Shown: positions 18,132 to 27,705, numbered from the stretch's first letter. The stretch: DNA of 28,493 bases from Paulinella micropora (GCA_009731375.1 BJOX01000033.1:1314893-1343385); one strand, 5' to 3'. The notes: generated by a model from the letters alone, not told the origin. Numbers and translations: made by a program.

Positions 18132-19465
18132 AAACGAGGTCCTTGGTCCAGGCAGCAACCCAAGACATCTCTTCGCTTTCGTACGACAACGTTGAAGTTC
18201 TGCCAGACGAGATCGCGGGTGCTCCGCACAAAGGAGTCATCGACCGTTCGCTGGACGAACACCATGTTGGCGAACTCATGAACAATTTCTACACGAGTGG
18301 CAAACCCAACGACAATATCGAGTGGGTGGTTGGCTGCAGGACACCAAGGACAAGGTTAGCTTTGAAAAAGATTTTGGCTTGGACGACGAGGACAACGACT
18401 TGATGGAGCCTCCTGCTTTCTGCGACCGAGACACTGTCAATGAATGGACAAGAAAATGGAGAGTTGCTGGCCTCATCGACGGCAAGGCAAACTGGACTGG
18501 AACAACATTCCGTTGGACAAGCGTACGGAGTTGCAAACATTCCTGAGGGACAAGATGAAGGAAGGCAAGCTGCCCATGGAGGCGTTTGTGGGCATTCACA
18601 CCTCCAACGCAATTCAGCGCTTGCATCGAATCCACCCCACGCAGCCGTTGTGCAAGTCATCAAGATGTCGAAGCTTCGATTCGTGAGATGGAACGAGAAA
18701 GGTCGGCGTGCAGTGAGTCTGTTGGGTGCCTACGAGAATCGCGTGGCGCAGACGCAACGCAAGAACACGTTTGGGGAGAACGCCATCGCCGCCCACAACC
18801 AAGGCTACCTTGCGATTTTGCGCCTCAAGGATCAATCTCCCAAGTCGATTCAAAAGTTTTTGGGTACTTGGAAACAGGAGTTTGATCTTTCCCGCAAGAT
18901 CAACCAAGCTACCTTCAATTCGATGTGGACGTACGTGTCGTCTCACACAGGCGATCTTTGGAAGGTGTGGAAGCAGCTTCTTTCCCGCCATGGAATTCGC
19001 GAAGACATGGATAAGGCCATCATCGACAGCATCAACGAACTGCACTGGATTCGAAAGGACAAGTCTGGCCTGTTACAGGAAATGCAAGCTCTTGTGAAAA
19101 GACTCTCTGAGTGCAAGTTGAAGCAAGTCAACAGCATCATGAAGGAGTTTTTCATCAATCAGAAGAAGTACTGCTGCTACCACAAGTTGAAGGAGGACAT
19201 TGTTGCCCTGGCCCAGTCCATGAACATGTTTCAACTCGAGGGTATTTTCATCAATGAGACTTGGGAGGAACTGTGCATCTTGGTTCCGCAATTGAACACT
19301 GAAACTGCGCGCAGGACCATAATGGCAACTGTGGATTTCCTGTACAAGTCTGCAGTCAAGGCCCGCAAAATTCCTGAAGCGCTCAGGAAGCAAGTGCTCG
19401 TCTGGATCGAAGTGGCGAAAGTGCGTTTGAAGAAGGGAAAAGAGGCCGACCCAGAAGCCCTTCAG
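18132..19465 (+). CDS. Helical middle exon of the methyltransferase-like gene
   Basis: First part (frame 2): YDNVEVLPDEIAGAPHKGVI, DEHHVGELMNNFYTSGKPND. It shifts near 18340 to VSFEKDFGLDDEDNDLMEPP, near 18490 to KRTELQTFLRDKMKEGKLPM, and near 18650 to a frame clean for over 260 codons: GAYENRVAQTQRKNTFGENA, WKVWKQLLSRHGIREDMDKA, MKEFFINQKKYCCYHKLKED, ATVDFLYKSAVKARKIPEAL. Strongly alpha-helical and charged, no domain recognised. The final 800 bp without stops make real coding likely. Confidence 0.6.
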
Positions 19466-19527
19466 GTTTTTTTTGTCACTTTGCACTTTTATGCATAAAA
19501 GTGTAATGTTTGGTTTTGCCTGTGCAG
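19466..19527 (+). other. 62-nt intron carrying the palindrome
   Basis: CAG|GTTTTT donor, TGTGCAG acceptor, phase 0 both sides. Perfect palindrome at 19485-19502. Almost one third of the intron is the palindrome. Confidence 0.8.
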
Positions 19528-19591
19528 GCTGAAACGGAGTTGGAAATTGGCAACGCGAAGATCATGATGAGCGACATGTTCAAGATGGCAA
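19528..19591 (+). CDS. Short exon of the methyltransferase-like gene
   Basis: 64 nt encoding AETELEIGNAKIMMSDMFKM and a partial codon. It is in phase with the large exon before it and, through the intron 19592-19729, with the methyltransferase domain after it. Confidence 0.55.
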
Positions 19592-19729
19592 GTCTTCTTC
19601 CATCTAACTCTGCATTTGGTCACCTAGCCTTTTCAGCAGTCATGACTTTTATGCATAAAAGTGTCACATTCACTTCTTGCCAGTCCTGGCCTTTCACGTT
19701 TTTTCTGGTTTTTTTGGCTGTGTTTGCAG
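19592..19729 (+). other. 138-nt intron carrying the palindrome
   Basis: GTCTTC donor and TTTGCAG acceptor join phase 1 to phase 1. Perfect palindrome at 19645-19662. An alternative GC donor (GCAAGT at 19588) exists but gives the wrong phase. The intron can also be read through in frame, so splicing rests on its resemblance to neighbouring introns. Confidence 0.6.
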
Positions 19730-20480
19730 ATTGCCTGTACACGGACTTGCCGTACAACATTTCGGAATTAGTGCATGATCAGGAGGAGATTAACGAGGAG
19801 AAAGTGAAGACCTTGCTCAACGCATTCAGTGTCGTAGGCAACTCTGAGAAGACGGCTGTTGTCTTCCACTGCCACCCTTCACAGTACAACATGCTGGTGG
19901 AGGCTCTTTCAGTGACTGGGTACCAGACGATTGAAACGATGTACTGGTACAAACAGAATCACAACTACGTGGGAGATGTCCAGAAGTGGATCAAGGCTGT
20001 AGAGATGATGTTGGTGGCCTTCAACCCGAAGCAAGCATCCTTCACCCTCAACCTCGACCCGAACCTCATCCTTCGTCACAACCTCTTCGTCGTCGAGGTG
20101 CCTGTCATGAAACAGCGCCATTCCTCCGACGGAGCACGCGTGAACGTCTTCGAGAAGCCGACGGAGCTGTCGAAGCAAGATTTTGTCACTATTCTTCCGC
20201 ATCTGAGCAATGTTCTTGTTACATGCATAAGTTCGGGTTCAGAAGTAATCGGATCTTTGGAGGCTGACATGCGAGTTACTGGAATCGACATCGATTCAAA
20301 GCAGGTTGAATTCGCGAATGCTCGTGTCAAGGCGTTCGTGAACCCGGGCACCAAGAATGTCAAGAAGAAAAAAGCTACCGCTGACGACGAAGTTGAGAGC
20401 GACGACGAGGTGGTGGAGGAAAGTGACCCAGGCAAAGTCGACAAACTTCTTGCAAAAAAGGAGCACGTTGCGGAAGTGAC
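19730..20480 (+). CDS. Beta-class (N4/N6-type) DNA-methyltransferase-like domain
   Basis: The frame opens with CLYTDLPYNI, matching the catalytic D-P-P-Y motif IV but with Leu as second residue. It continues through TAVVFHCHPSQYNMLVEALS and VGDVQKWIKAVEMMLVAF. Near the C-terminus come FEKPTELSKQDFV (the conserved KP.EL) and TCISSGSEVIGSLEADMRVT then GIDIDSKQVEFANARV, matching motif I (F.GSGTT..A...G....GIEID..Y...A..R). Motif IV before motif I is the permuted order of beta-class N4-cytosine/N6-adenine enzymes. The changed motifs (DLPY; SSGSE for GSGTT) may mean altered or lost activity. A Lys/Asp/Glu-rich tail follows. SAM-dependent DNA methylation is inferred from fold, not shown. Confidence 0.65.
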
Positions 20481-20812
20481 AAGAGCGCGACCAAGGCAGT
20501 CTATTTCACTTGCAAGCAAACAGTGGACCTCGAAGAAGATGACGTGCACTGCGAAAAGGACAACCACTACCTGCATGGACCGTTGTACATGCCTAATTCG
20601 TCGTCTTCCTCCTGTACCGCACCTCCGTGTTCGATCGTTTGCTTCGACTCCGTCCTCAACTGCTGTGTCAAAACGACAGCTTCTCCATTCATGGGCACTT
20701 CTGCAACGACGCGTGCCACACCAAGTGGCACAACAATCTTGCCCCTACTCAGCAGGGTGTTTCACTGGAGTCAATCCAATTTATGTATAAAAGTGAGCAT
20801 GGTTGGAAATAA
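20481..20812 (+). CDS. C-terminal Cys/His cluster of the methyltransferase-like gene
   Basis: After a frame slip near 20475 the frame reads AVYFTCKQTVDLEEDDVHCE and NHYLHGPLYMPN. After a second slip near 20620 another frame reads LLCQNDSFSIHGHFCNDACH and TKWHNN, stopping at 20810-20812. The spacing of Cys and His suggests a zinc-binding module, possibly for DNA or histone contact, of no family I can name. The long competing frame through 20481-20790 has poor, Ser/Arg-rich composition and is rejected. A degenerate palindrome (20777-20794) overlaps the last codons. Confidence 0.45.
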
Positions 20813-20974
20813 TTAAATTTACTCTAGTTTTTTTGTATATGTTTAAACCGGCACCCGGCGTAGCTTCCGGCCCCTCATCCTTTAATTCTGACCCCTGTGT
20901 GAGTGGTTTGGGCTGCACACATGTACATGTGTGACTTTAATGCATAAAGTGCTACTTCTAGTACTTGGAGCAAT
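20813..20974. other. 3' flank of the methyltransferase-like gene
   Basis: No gene. It contains the last palindrome copy (20934-20950, ACTTTAATGCATAAAGT) and marks the right edge of the palindrome-bearing block. Confidence 0.5.
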
Positions 20975-20976
20975 AT

Positions 20977-21063
<87 letters not shown>

Positions 21064-21066
21064 TTT
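20975..21066. repeat. (ATTT)n microsatellite
   Basis: About 23 uninterrupted copies of TTTA/ATTT. Confidence 0.95.
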
Positions 21067-21450
21067 TAAGTATTAAATATTTTGATAATTAAATCATAAT
21101 CTCATATTAATATTTGATAAACATATCATTTTCCCCTGTTTTTCTTCCGCTTTTGATTCTCTTCTTATTTTTCTTCTCTTTTATTTTATTTATTAGTTGT
21201 GAACTGGTAAAATGAATCCTTGTGGAAGTTGATTCGGATGAAAAATCGTCCTGACACCGCCCGTTGCCAAAAGCAGTTCTCCTTCTCTATTTTTTGGATC
21301 TCGTGCCACTGGCATCCTTCCCTATCTTTGCATCTTCATCTGGGTGGGTGGAATCTGACCTTTTCAGGAGACCGTGTTCAACCGGCGTACTGAGTTTTGC
21401 TTATTTTCTCCCTTTCCCTTTTTTCTTCAAGTTTTCTTCTTCTTTTTTTT
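21067..21450. other. Non-repetitive spacer
   Basis: AT-rich at first, then T-rich. No coding frame with protein-like composition seen. Confidence 0.5.
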
Positions 21451-21518
21451 TCTTTTCTTTTCTTTTCTTTTCTTTTCTTTTCTTTTCTTTTCTTTTCTTT
21501 TCTTTTCTTTTCTTTTTC
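21451..21518. repeat. (TTTTC)n microsatellite
   Basis: About 13 copies of TTTTC on the plus strand. Confidence 0.95.
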
Positions 21519-21776
21519 TTTCTTTTTCATCGACCGTACTGACAGCTTCAAGGACTACTGCTGCACAGTTACTGACATCTACCCATGGCTGAGACTGTCA
21601 TAAGCATCCGATACCAGAAAACATGTCAAAAATTGAAGATTGTGGCAAGCAATACCCCCGATTCTATCTCAAAAGCGATAGAGGTCTGAAATGCACTGAC
21701 CGGATCTCTTTCCGTCACTTTCTTCATCACAACACACAACCAACACAACAACACACAACACAGTTTCTCAACACAC

Positions 21777-22442
<666 letters not shown>

Positions 22443-22446
<4 letters not shown>

Positions 22447-22673
22447 CTCACTCACTCACTCACTCAATCACTCTTTACACATGCACACAGATACACTCCC
22501 TTTCTCCCTGCCTCATACCTGTACCAGCCTTCCCTCATCGCATAAGCCACATATTGTTGTTGCATTTTATACAAACACGCACACACACACACGCAAAGAT
22601 ATGTGTGGCACCTTCACACACAGATATGTGTGTCATGTAGGCGCGATTCAGGATCCAGGACAATCAGGTGACA

Positions 22674-22720
<47 letters not shown>

Positions 22721-22857
22721 GTATATTGCTGTTATTGCCGTCCTTGACCAGCTTACTTACTTACTTGCTGACTTGCTTGCTGCTTGTTGCAGAAGCCGTT
22801 CACCCTGCTCGCTGACAACGGCACAGTGGTTCCTTTGGCGGTACCTACGTATATATG
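22443..22857. other. Spacer with short (CA)n and (GA)n repeats
   Basis: Unique sequence with a short CA run (22570-22592) and (GA)n at 22679-22716. No gene supported. Confidence 0.5.
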
Positions 22858-23191
22858 TATGTTATGTTATGTTATGTTATGTTATGTTATATTATGTTAT
22901 GTTATTTTATGTTATGTTATGTTATATTATGTTATGTCATGTTATGTTATGTTATGTAATGTTATGTAATGTTATGTTATGTTATGTTATGTTATATTAT
23001 GTTATATTATGTTATGTTATGTTATGTTATGTCACGTCATGTTATGTTATGTTATGTTATGTTATTTTATGTTATGTTATGTTATATTATGTTATGTCAT
23101 GTTATGTAATGTTATGTAATGTTATGTAATGTTATGTTATGTTATGTTATATTATATTATGTTATGTTATGTTATGTTATGTTATGTTATG
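22858..23191. repeat. (GTTAT)n array with a higher-order period of about 160 bp
   Basis: Pentamer GTTAT with variant units (TTTAT, ATTAT, GTCAT, GTAAT). A block of variants beginning GTTATTTTATGTTAT at 22901 is repeated almost exactly at 23061, giving a 160-bp second-level unit. Confidence 0.9.
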
Positions 23192-23224
23192 TTGGTCAGT
23201 CGCCCTACCGGCTCATACACGCTA

Positions 23225-23244
23225 TCTGTCTGTCTGTCTATCTG

Positions 23245-23292
<48 letters not shown>

Positions 23293-23317
23293 CCTACCTA
23301 CCTACCTACCTACCTAC

Positions 23318-23366
<49 letters not shown>

Positions 23367-23426
23367 CATCCATCCATCCATCTATCTATCTATCTATCTA
23401 TCTATATCTCTCTCTCGCTCTCTCTC

Positions 23427-23458
<32 letters not shown>

Positions 23459-23471
23459 ACTATCTATCTAT
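23225..23471. repeat. (TATC)n array with CTAC and CATC sub-blocks
   Basis: Tetramer array changing in blocks: TGTC, TATC, TACC, TATC, CATC, TATC, then a short CT run. Confidence 0.95.
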
Positions 23472-23918
23472 CCCGGGGGGGATGTAGAGGGCCAGCTGCT
23501 CAGTGCTCCGGCCTAAAACCAAACCCCCTATAACGACGGTTTTGTGTCCGCCGTTGATCGCGCGCAGCGCAAGGGCTAAAACAGGCGACCATCTCCCGAC
23601 CGGGGCCGTGATGCAAAGGGTTGATGAAGCCGAGGTTGTAGAAGGTAACTCACAACGAGCGTAAACTCCCGAAACCTCGACTTGATCGTGTCATCATCTC
23701 CTTATGGCACACGCCCGGGGGAGTGTTTTTAGTGGTTGTTCTGTACAGTTCAAAAGAGCTCGGCTACCTTTCGGCTTGAACTGGGCACAGGCACCAACCA
23801 CAGTGGACAGTGGTTGGTGCGCGGCTGAAGTGCTGAGAGTTCTTGCTCGGGGGTAGTTAGGAGGCAATGGCTTTTAAGCTACGCCACGCCCATAGATTAA
23901 ACATTGAACATTAAACAC

Positions 23919-23920
<2 letters not shown>
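23472..23920. mobile_element. Unique island, possible 3' end of a non-LTR retrotransposon
   Basis: About 450 bp of non-repeat sequence between two TATC arrays. Its right end reads GATTAAACATTGAACATT then AAACAC and passes directly into (TATC)n. A 3' end with short TTAAACA-type repeats running into a microsatellite is typical of non-LTR elements with repeat tails. No RT or endonuclease coding is present, so the assignment is tentative. Confidence 0.35.
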
Positions 23921-23956
<36 letters not shown>

Positions 23957-23993
23957 GTATCTATCTGTCTATCTATCTATGTATCTATCTATG

Positions 23994-24027
<34 letters not shown>

Positions 24028-24058
24028 CCTACCTATCTATCCATCCATCCATCTATCC

Positions 24059-24097
<39 letters not shown>

Positions 24098-24110
24098 CAT
24101 CCATCCATCC

Positions 24111-24204
<94 letters not shown>
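23921..24204. repeat. (TATC)n array with CATC and CTAC blocks
   Basis: Tetramer array ended by the N-gap 24205-24214; true length unknown. Confidence 0.95.
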
Positions 24205-24214
24205 NNNNNNNNNN

Positions 24215-24779
24215 AGCGACGGGAAGCACAATCCTGTTCCCTCAGGGTGCCCTTTCTCGCTTGTTGAGCCCGGAATAAAACCCACAGTGCTCTGTCGGTT
24301 TATACTAGACTGTCGAACAGTCTCGAAACTCCATCTGCTTACTGGGCCCTCTGTAATGGAGGTGGGAGCTCGTTCTGCAAGGGGCGCTTATGGAACGAGC
24401 CCTGGCCCCGCCTGGTACTAGGGAGCTTTGGTATTGCCTGTATCAGTCCCTTCCGTGCAAACATCACGGCTTAGCTGGGCATCGCGTTAATACTTTACCC
24501 ACAGACTTCCTGGTTGACGAAATCAGAAGCTCCTTTTTTCTGACGTTAGTCGATATTTCATCTATCTATCTATCTATCTATCTAATCTAGTCGTCAGCGG
24601 GTGGACCTACAGCTGGTGATATTTGTCATGTGTGTTATGGCTCTAGTCACTGGTGATGTGTGTAATGTGTGTGTGACTCTAGTCGTTGATCAGTCGTCCT
24701 GGTGGTTCTTACACGCTGCACCTAGCCCACACCGCGCTGGAAGACCGCCTGGCACCCTTGCGGTATGTAGCCATGTATG
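24215..24779. other. Unique island between microsatellites
   Basis: Mixed-composition sequence with a short TATC run (24560-24584). It contains a small hairpin GACTGTCGAACAGTC near 24310. No coding frame, tRNA or known repeat recognised. Confidence 0.4.
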
Positions 24780-24978
24780 TAGTGTGTGTGTGTGTGTCTG
24801 TGTCTGTGTGTGTGTGTGTGTAGTTGTCTATGTTTATGTCTATGTCTATGTCTATGTCTATGTCTATGTCTAAGTCTATGTCATGTGTATGTGTGTAGGG
24901 AGAAGTACCAACAGAGTTTGCGCCAAGTCCAGCTCAGGTATGTATGTATGTATGTATGTATGCATGTATGTATGTATG

Positions 24979-25018
<40 letters not shown>
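24780..25018. repeat. GT, TATGTC, GTAT and CT microsatellites
   Basis: (GT)n 24780-24822, (TATGTC)n 24830-24882, (GTAT)n 24938-24980, (CT)n 24981-25018, with short unique spacers. Confidence 0.9.
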
Positions 25019-25020
<2 letters not shown>

Positions 25021-25260
25021 GCGCATTTCCTAAGCAGTTTCGTGTCACCACTACNNNNNNNNNNNNNNNNNNNCCCCCCCCCCCCCCCCCCCCCCCCCGC
25101 CCTCTCTCTCTCTCTCTCTGTAGCGCGTTTCCTAAGCCATCGCGCGTCATCACTATCCCACGCGACGCCACCGTCTCCGAAGGTTCAGTCTCAGCAACTA
25201 GATCATGTCTTATGCATGTATTGATATGTTAAACATTACAAACGAGGATCAAGTTGATCG
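25019..25260. other. Gap-containing spacer with duplicated GCGCG...TTTCCTAAGC segment
   Basis: GCGCGCATTTCCTAAGC (25019-25035) recurs as GCGCGTTTCCTAAGC (about 25123-25137). Each copy follows a CT run and the two are separated by the 19-N gap (25055-25073) and a run of 25 C. It could be a tandem duplication or two alleles placed in series by the assembler. Confidence 0.55.
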
Positions 25261-25396
25261 TGTTGATTTTGAAGCAGCAGCAGCAGCAGCATATGTGTGT
25301 ATGTATATGTAGCGGTGGCGATCTTAAACAAACACAGCATCCTCGCTGCACCTCTCGAGAAACAGAAAGAGGGCAAATGGGTGGTCTGTACCAAAT

Positions 25397-25494
25397 ACAT
25401 ACATACATACATACATACATACATACACACATGCATACATACATACATACATACATACATACTTACTTACTTACATACTTACTTACCTACCTAG
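25397..25494. repeat. (CATA)n then (CTTA)n microsatellite
   Basis: Tetramers CATA to about 25462, then CTTA/CCTA. Confidence 0.9.
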
Positions 25495-25509
25495 GACAAA
25501 TACGTGGGC

Positions 25510-25738
25510 ATCATCAGCATGCTTGATATCCTCCTCTTCGTCCTCACTTCTGTGGAGAAGAATGAAAAGGTCCGCCAAGTCATTTCCTCCACCTGTCACC
25601 AGATAAAACTGACGTGAATTCGTGTCGTTTGCGGACATTTTCCCGGGGATTTGCTTGTCAAATGTGTGGCATCATCGGAATGCTTGATAATCCTCCTCTT
25701 CGTCCTCACCTCTGTGGAGAAGAATGAAAAGGTCCGCG
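25510..25738. repeat. Direct repeat of about 68 bp, two copies 161 bp apart
   Basis: The segment from ATCATCAGCATGCTTGAT to GAATGAAAAGGTCCGC at about 25510-25577 recurs with few changes at about 25671-25738. The stretch CCTCCTCTTCGTCCTCAC is identical in both. No coding assigned. Confidence 0.8.
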
Positions 25739-25924
25739 CGACATTCGAGTGACAGGAATTCAATGGCCTCACGTTGATATCCTCGCTGTCCCGTCAACCA
25801 CCTCAGTGGTAGCACCATGTCGAGGTCATCTATGGAAAGCTCACGAGAAGAAATGTCAAAGAAGGCGCTCAGGCTTGTCTCATCATGTCGAATGTTGATC
25901 GGGGACAATCAGCTCACAGCTGAA

Positions 25925-26570
25925 CGGTGTTTCCTGTTGCCTTGCCAAAATTTCTATCATTATAGTCGTTCATGCTTCAGTTTCACCAAATTTACACGGG
26001 GAATTATGGTCGAAATTTTGTGCAAATTCTAAGCATAATAGCATATATTTCGAAACTTCTGCAGCATTTTATCAAGGGGCGGGGGCGAGCTGGGCGCAGT
26101 GGGCGCTCTGAACCAGGGCACATGAGGATACACATACCATTTTGTCATCTTTATTTTCGCGAAAGTGTCACGGCAAACACGGTCGAAAAGTTTGTGGATT
26201 TCTAAGAATCTTGTTATGTATCATGGAAACTTATGCAACACTTTCTCGAGGGCATGGGCAGGCGCGCGGTGGGCGCTCTGAAGCAAGGCACTTGAGCATA
26301 CACATATAAAGAACTACCATATGCATTTCCGCAATTTTTTTCACTGGAATTACGGTCAAAAATACATAGATAGATAGACACATAGATAGACGAACTAGGT
26401 AGACAGACGAGAGACATAGGTAAATAGGGAGGAAGGTAGGTAGGTAGATAGATGTTACTATATTTTTCGAAACTTATGCAGCATTTTATCAAGGGCATGG
26501 GGGAGGCGGGCGCAGTGGTCGCCCTGAACCAAGCAGCGCGCAAGTTCGACTCCGTCCCCGTCAAAGACCT
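25925..26570. repeat. Tandem repeat of about 174 bp with tRNA-like promoter boxes
   Basis: Diverged units aligned on GAAACTT.TGCA at 26052, 26226 and 26469 (the last displaced by a TAGA/TAGG microsatellite at about 26365-26455), with a partial unit before 26050. Each unit contains GGGCGCAGTGG or close variants, resembling a Pol III A box. The last unit also has AGTTCGACTCC (26543-26553), close to the B-box consensus GGTTCGANTCC. Box spacing (24 nt) is short for a tRNA. A tRNA-derived SINE origin is inferred. Confidence 0.5.
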
Positions 26571-26581
26571 GGTCAATACCT

Positions 26582-26583
26582 CC

Positions 26584-26628
<45 letters not shown>

Positions 26629-26661
26629 CCTACCTACCTACCTATCTACCTACCTATCTAC

Positions 26662-26709
<48 letters not shown>

Positions 26710-26863
26710 TTATCTATCTATTTATCTATCTGCCTACCTATCTACCTACCTACCTATCTATCTATCTACCTACCTACCTACCTACCTACCTACCTACCTA
26801 CCTACTTACCTACCTGCATACCTACCTAGAGAACCTACTTTACCTATTTACTTACTTGCTTAC

Positions 26864-26904
<41 letters not shown>

Positions 26905-26965
26905 CTACTTACCTACTTACCTACTTACCTTCTTATTTACTTACTTACTTGCTTACTCACTTACA
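26582..26965. repeat. TATC / TACC then CTTA microsatellite array
   Basis: (TATC)n with TACC blocks to about 26827, then (CTTA)n to about 26965. Confidence 0.95.
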
Positions 26966-27024
26966 GGTGGATAATTACGTGACCCCCTTCACACCTTGGC
27001 CTTTGGAAGGCTCCAACTTGTTGG

Positions 27025-27064
<40 letters not shown>

Positions 27065-27065
27065 C

Positions 27066-27111
<46 letters not shown>

Positions 27112-27260
27112 CATTCATCCATCCATCCATCCATCCATCCATCCATCCATCCATGCATGCATGCATCCATCCATCCATCCATCCATCCATCCATCCATCC
27201 ATCCATCCATCTATCTATCCATCCATCCATCTATCTATCCATCCATCCATCCATCCATCC

Positions 27261-27316
<56 letters not shown>

Positions 27317-27337
27317 GTCTATCTGTCTGTCTATCTG

Positions 27338-27376
<39 letters not shown>

Positions 27377-27394
27377 ATCTATCTGTCTGTCTAT
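27025..27394. repeat. TATC / CATC microsatellite array
   Basis: TATC flanks a central block of CATC tetramers (27110-27260), with TGTC variants at the right. Confidence 0.95.
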
Positions 27395-27526
27395 CTATCC
27401 GAATACATAAGCATCCATTCCACCCCGCCACCAGTTGGTGGCTGGGCAGCGGGCTGCCAATCTCCAGCCTGCTGCCCAGAAACCAACTGGTGGCGGTTGG
27501 AATGGATGCCTAAGTCTTCGGATATG
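27395..27526. repeat. Long imperfect inverted repeat (hairpin) within microsatellite
   Basis: Core arms 27411-27456 and about 27465-27509, beginning GCATCCATTCCA and ending TGGAATGGATGC. Each arm carries CCGCCACCAGTTGGT or its complement, with few mismatches over about 45 bp and a loop under 15 nt. Weaker pairing extends outward through TATCCGAA. It could be a tiny MITE-like element or a structured RNA; no target-site duplication can be defined in the repeats around it. Confidence 0.75.
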
Positions 27527-27550
27527 CAGAGCTGATAGACCAAACATATC

Positions 27551-27556
27551 CATCTG

Positions 27557-27608
<52 letters not shown>

Positions 27609-27671
27609 CCTACCTACCTACCTACCTACCTATCTATCTATCCATCCTATCTATCTATCTATCTATCTATA

Positions 27672-27705
<34 letters not shown>

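Larger units (their letters stand above)
16633..20812 (+). pseudogene. Multi-exon gene ending in a DNA-methyltransferase-like domain; frameshifted
   Basis: Plus-strand exons about 16633-16951, 17167-17235, 17445-18064, 18132-19465, 19528-19591 and 19730-20812 join through introns, most with matching phase. The N-terminal domain is unknown; then come a Lys/Glu-rich disordered linker, a helical middle region, a beta-class (N4/N6-type) methyltransferase-like domain and a Cys/His cluster. Three introns carry the palindromic element. The start is chosen at ATG 16633 but needs one frame change near 16675; an acceptor at 16656 is an alternative. There are frame slips near 17590, 17705, 17915, 18340, 18490, 18650, 20475 and 20620. 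It lies divergently from the minus-strand gene with about 450 bp between them. Confidence 0.6.
11317..20950. repeat. Dispersed palindrome family ACTTTTATGCATAAAAGT (introner-like)
   Basis: Perfect 18-nt palindrome at 16242, 17258, 18098, 19485 and 19645. One- to few-mismatch or shortened copies at 11317, 11418, 11579, 11693, 15278, 15397, 16336, 17370, 20777 and 20934. None seen outside this block. Three copies are inside introns with matching phases (18065-18131, 19466-19527, 19592-19729), two more in 17236-17444 and two in the intron upstream of the minus-strand gene. The 3' side often continues as (G/C)TCATGTT(T/C)GG. Introner elements, known from several algae and dinoflagellates, are short mobile DNAs that create introns, often with inverted repeats. 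That these are introners is an inference. Confidence 0.8.

Noticed and set aside
19588-19729. GC-AG intron using GCAAGT as donor
   Set aside because: Gives the wrong phase into the methyltransferase domain; the GT donor at 19592 fits.
20481-20790. Continuation of the methyltransferase frame to 20790
   Set aside because: Composition turns Arg/Ser-rich at 20480, while other frames show a coherent Cys/His cluster; taken as a frame slip.
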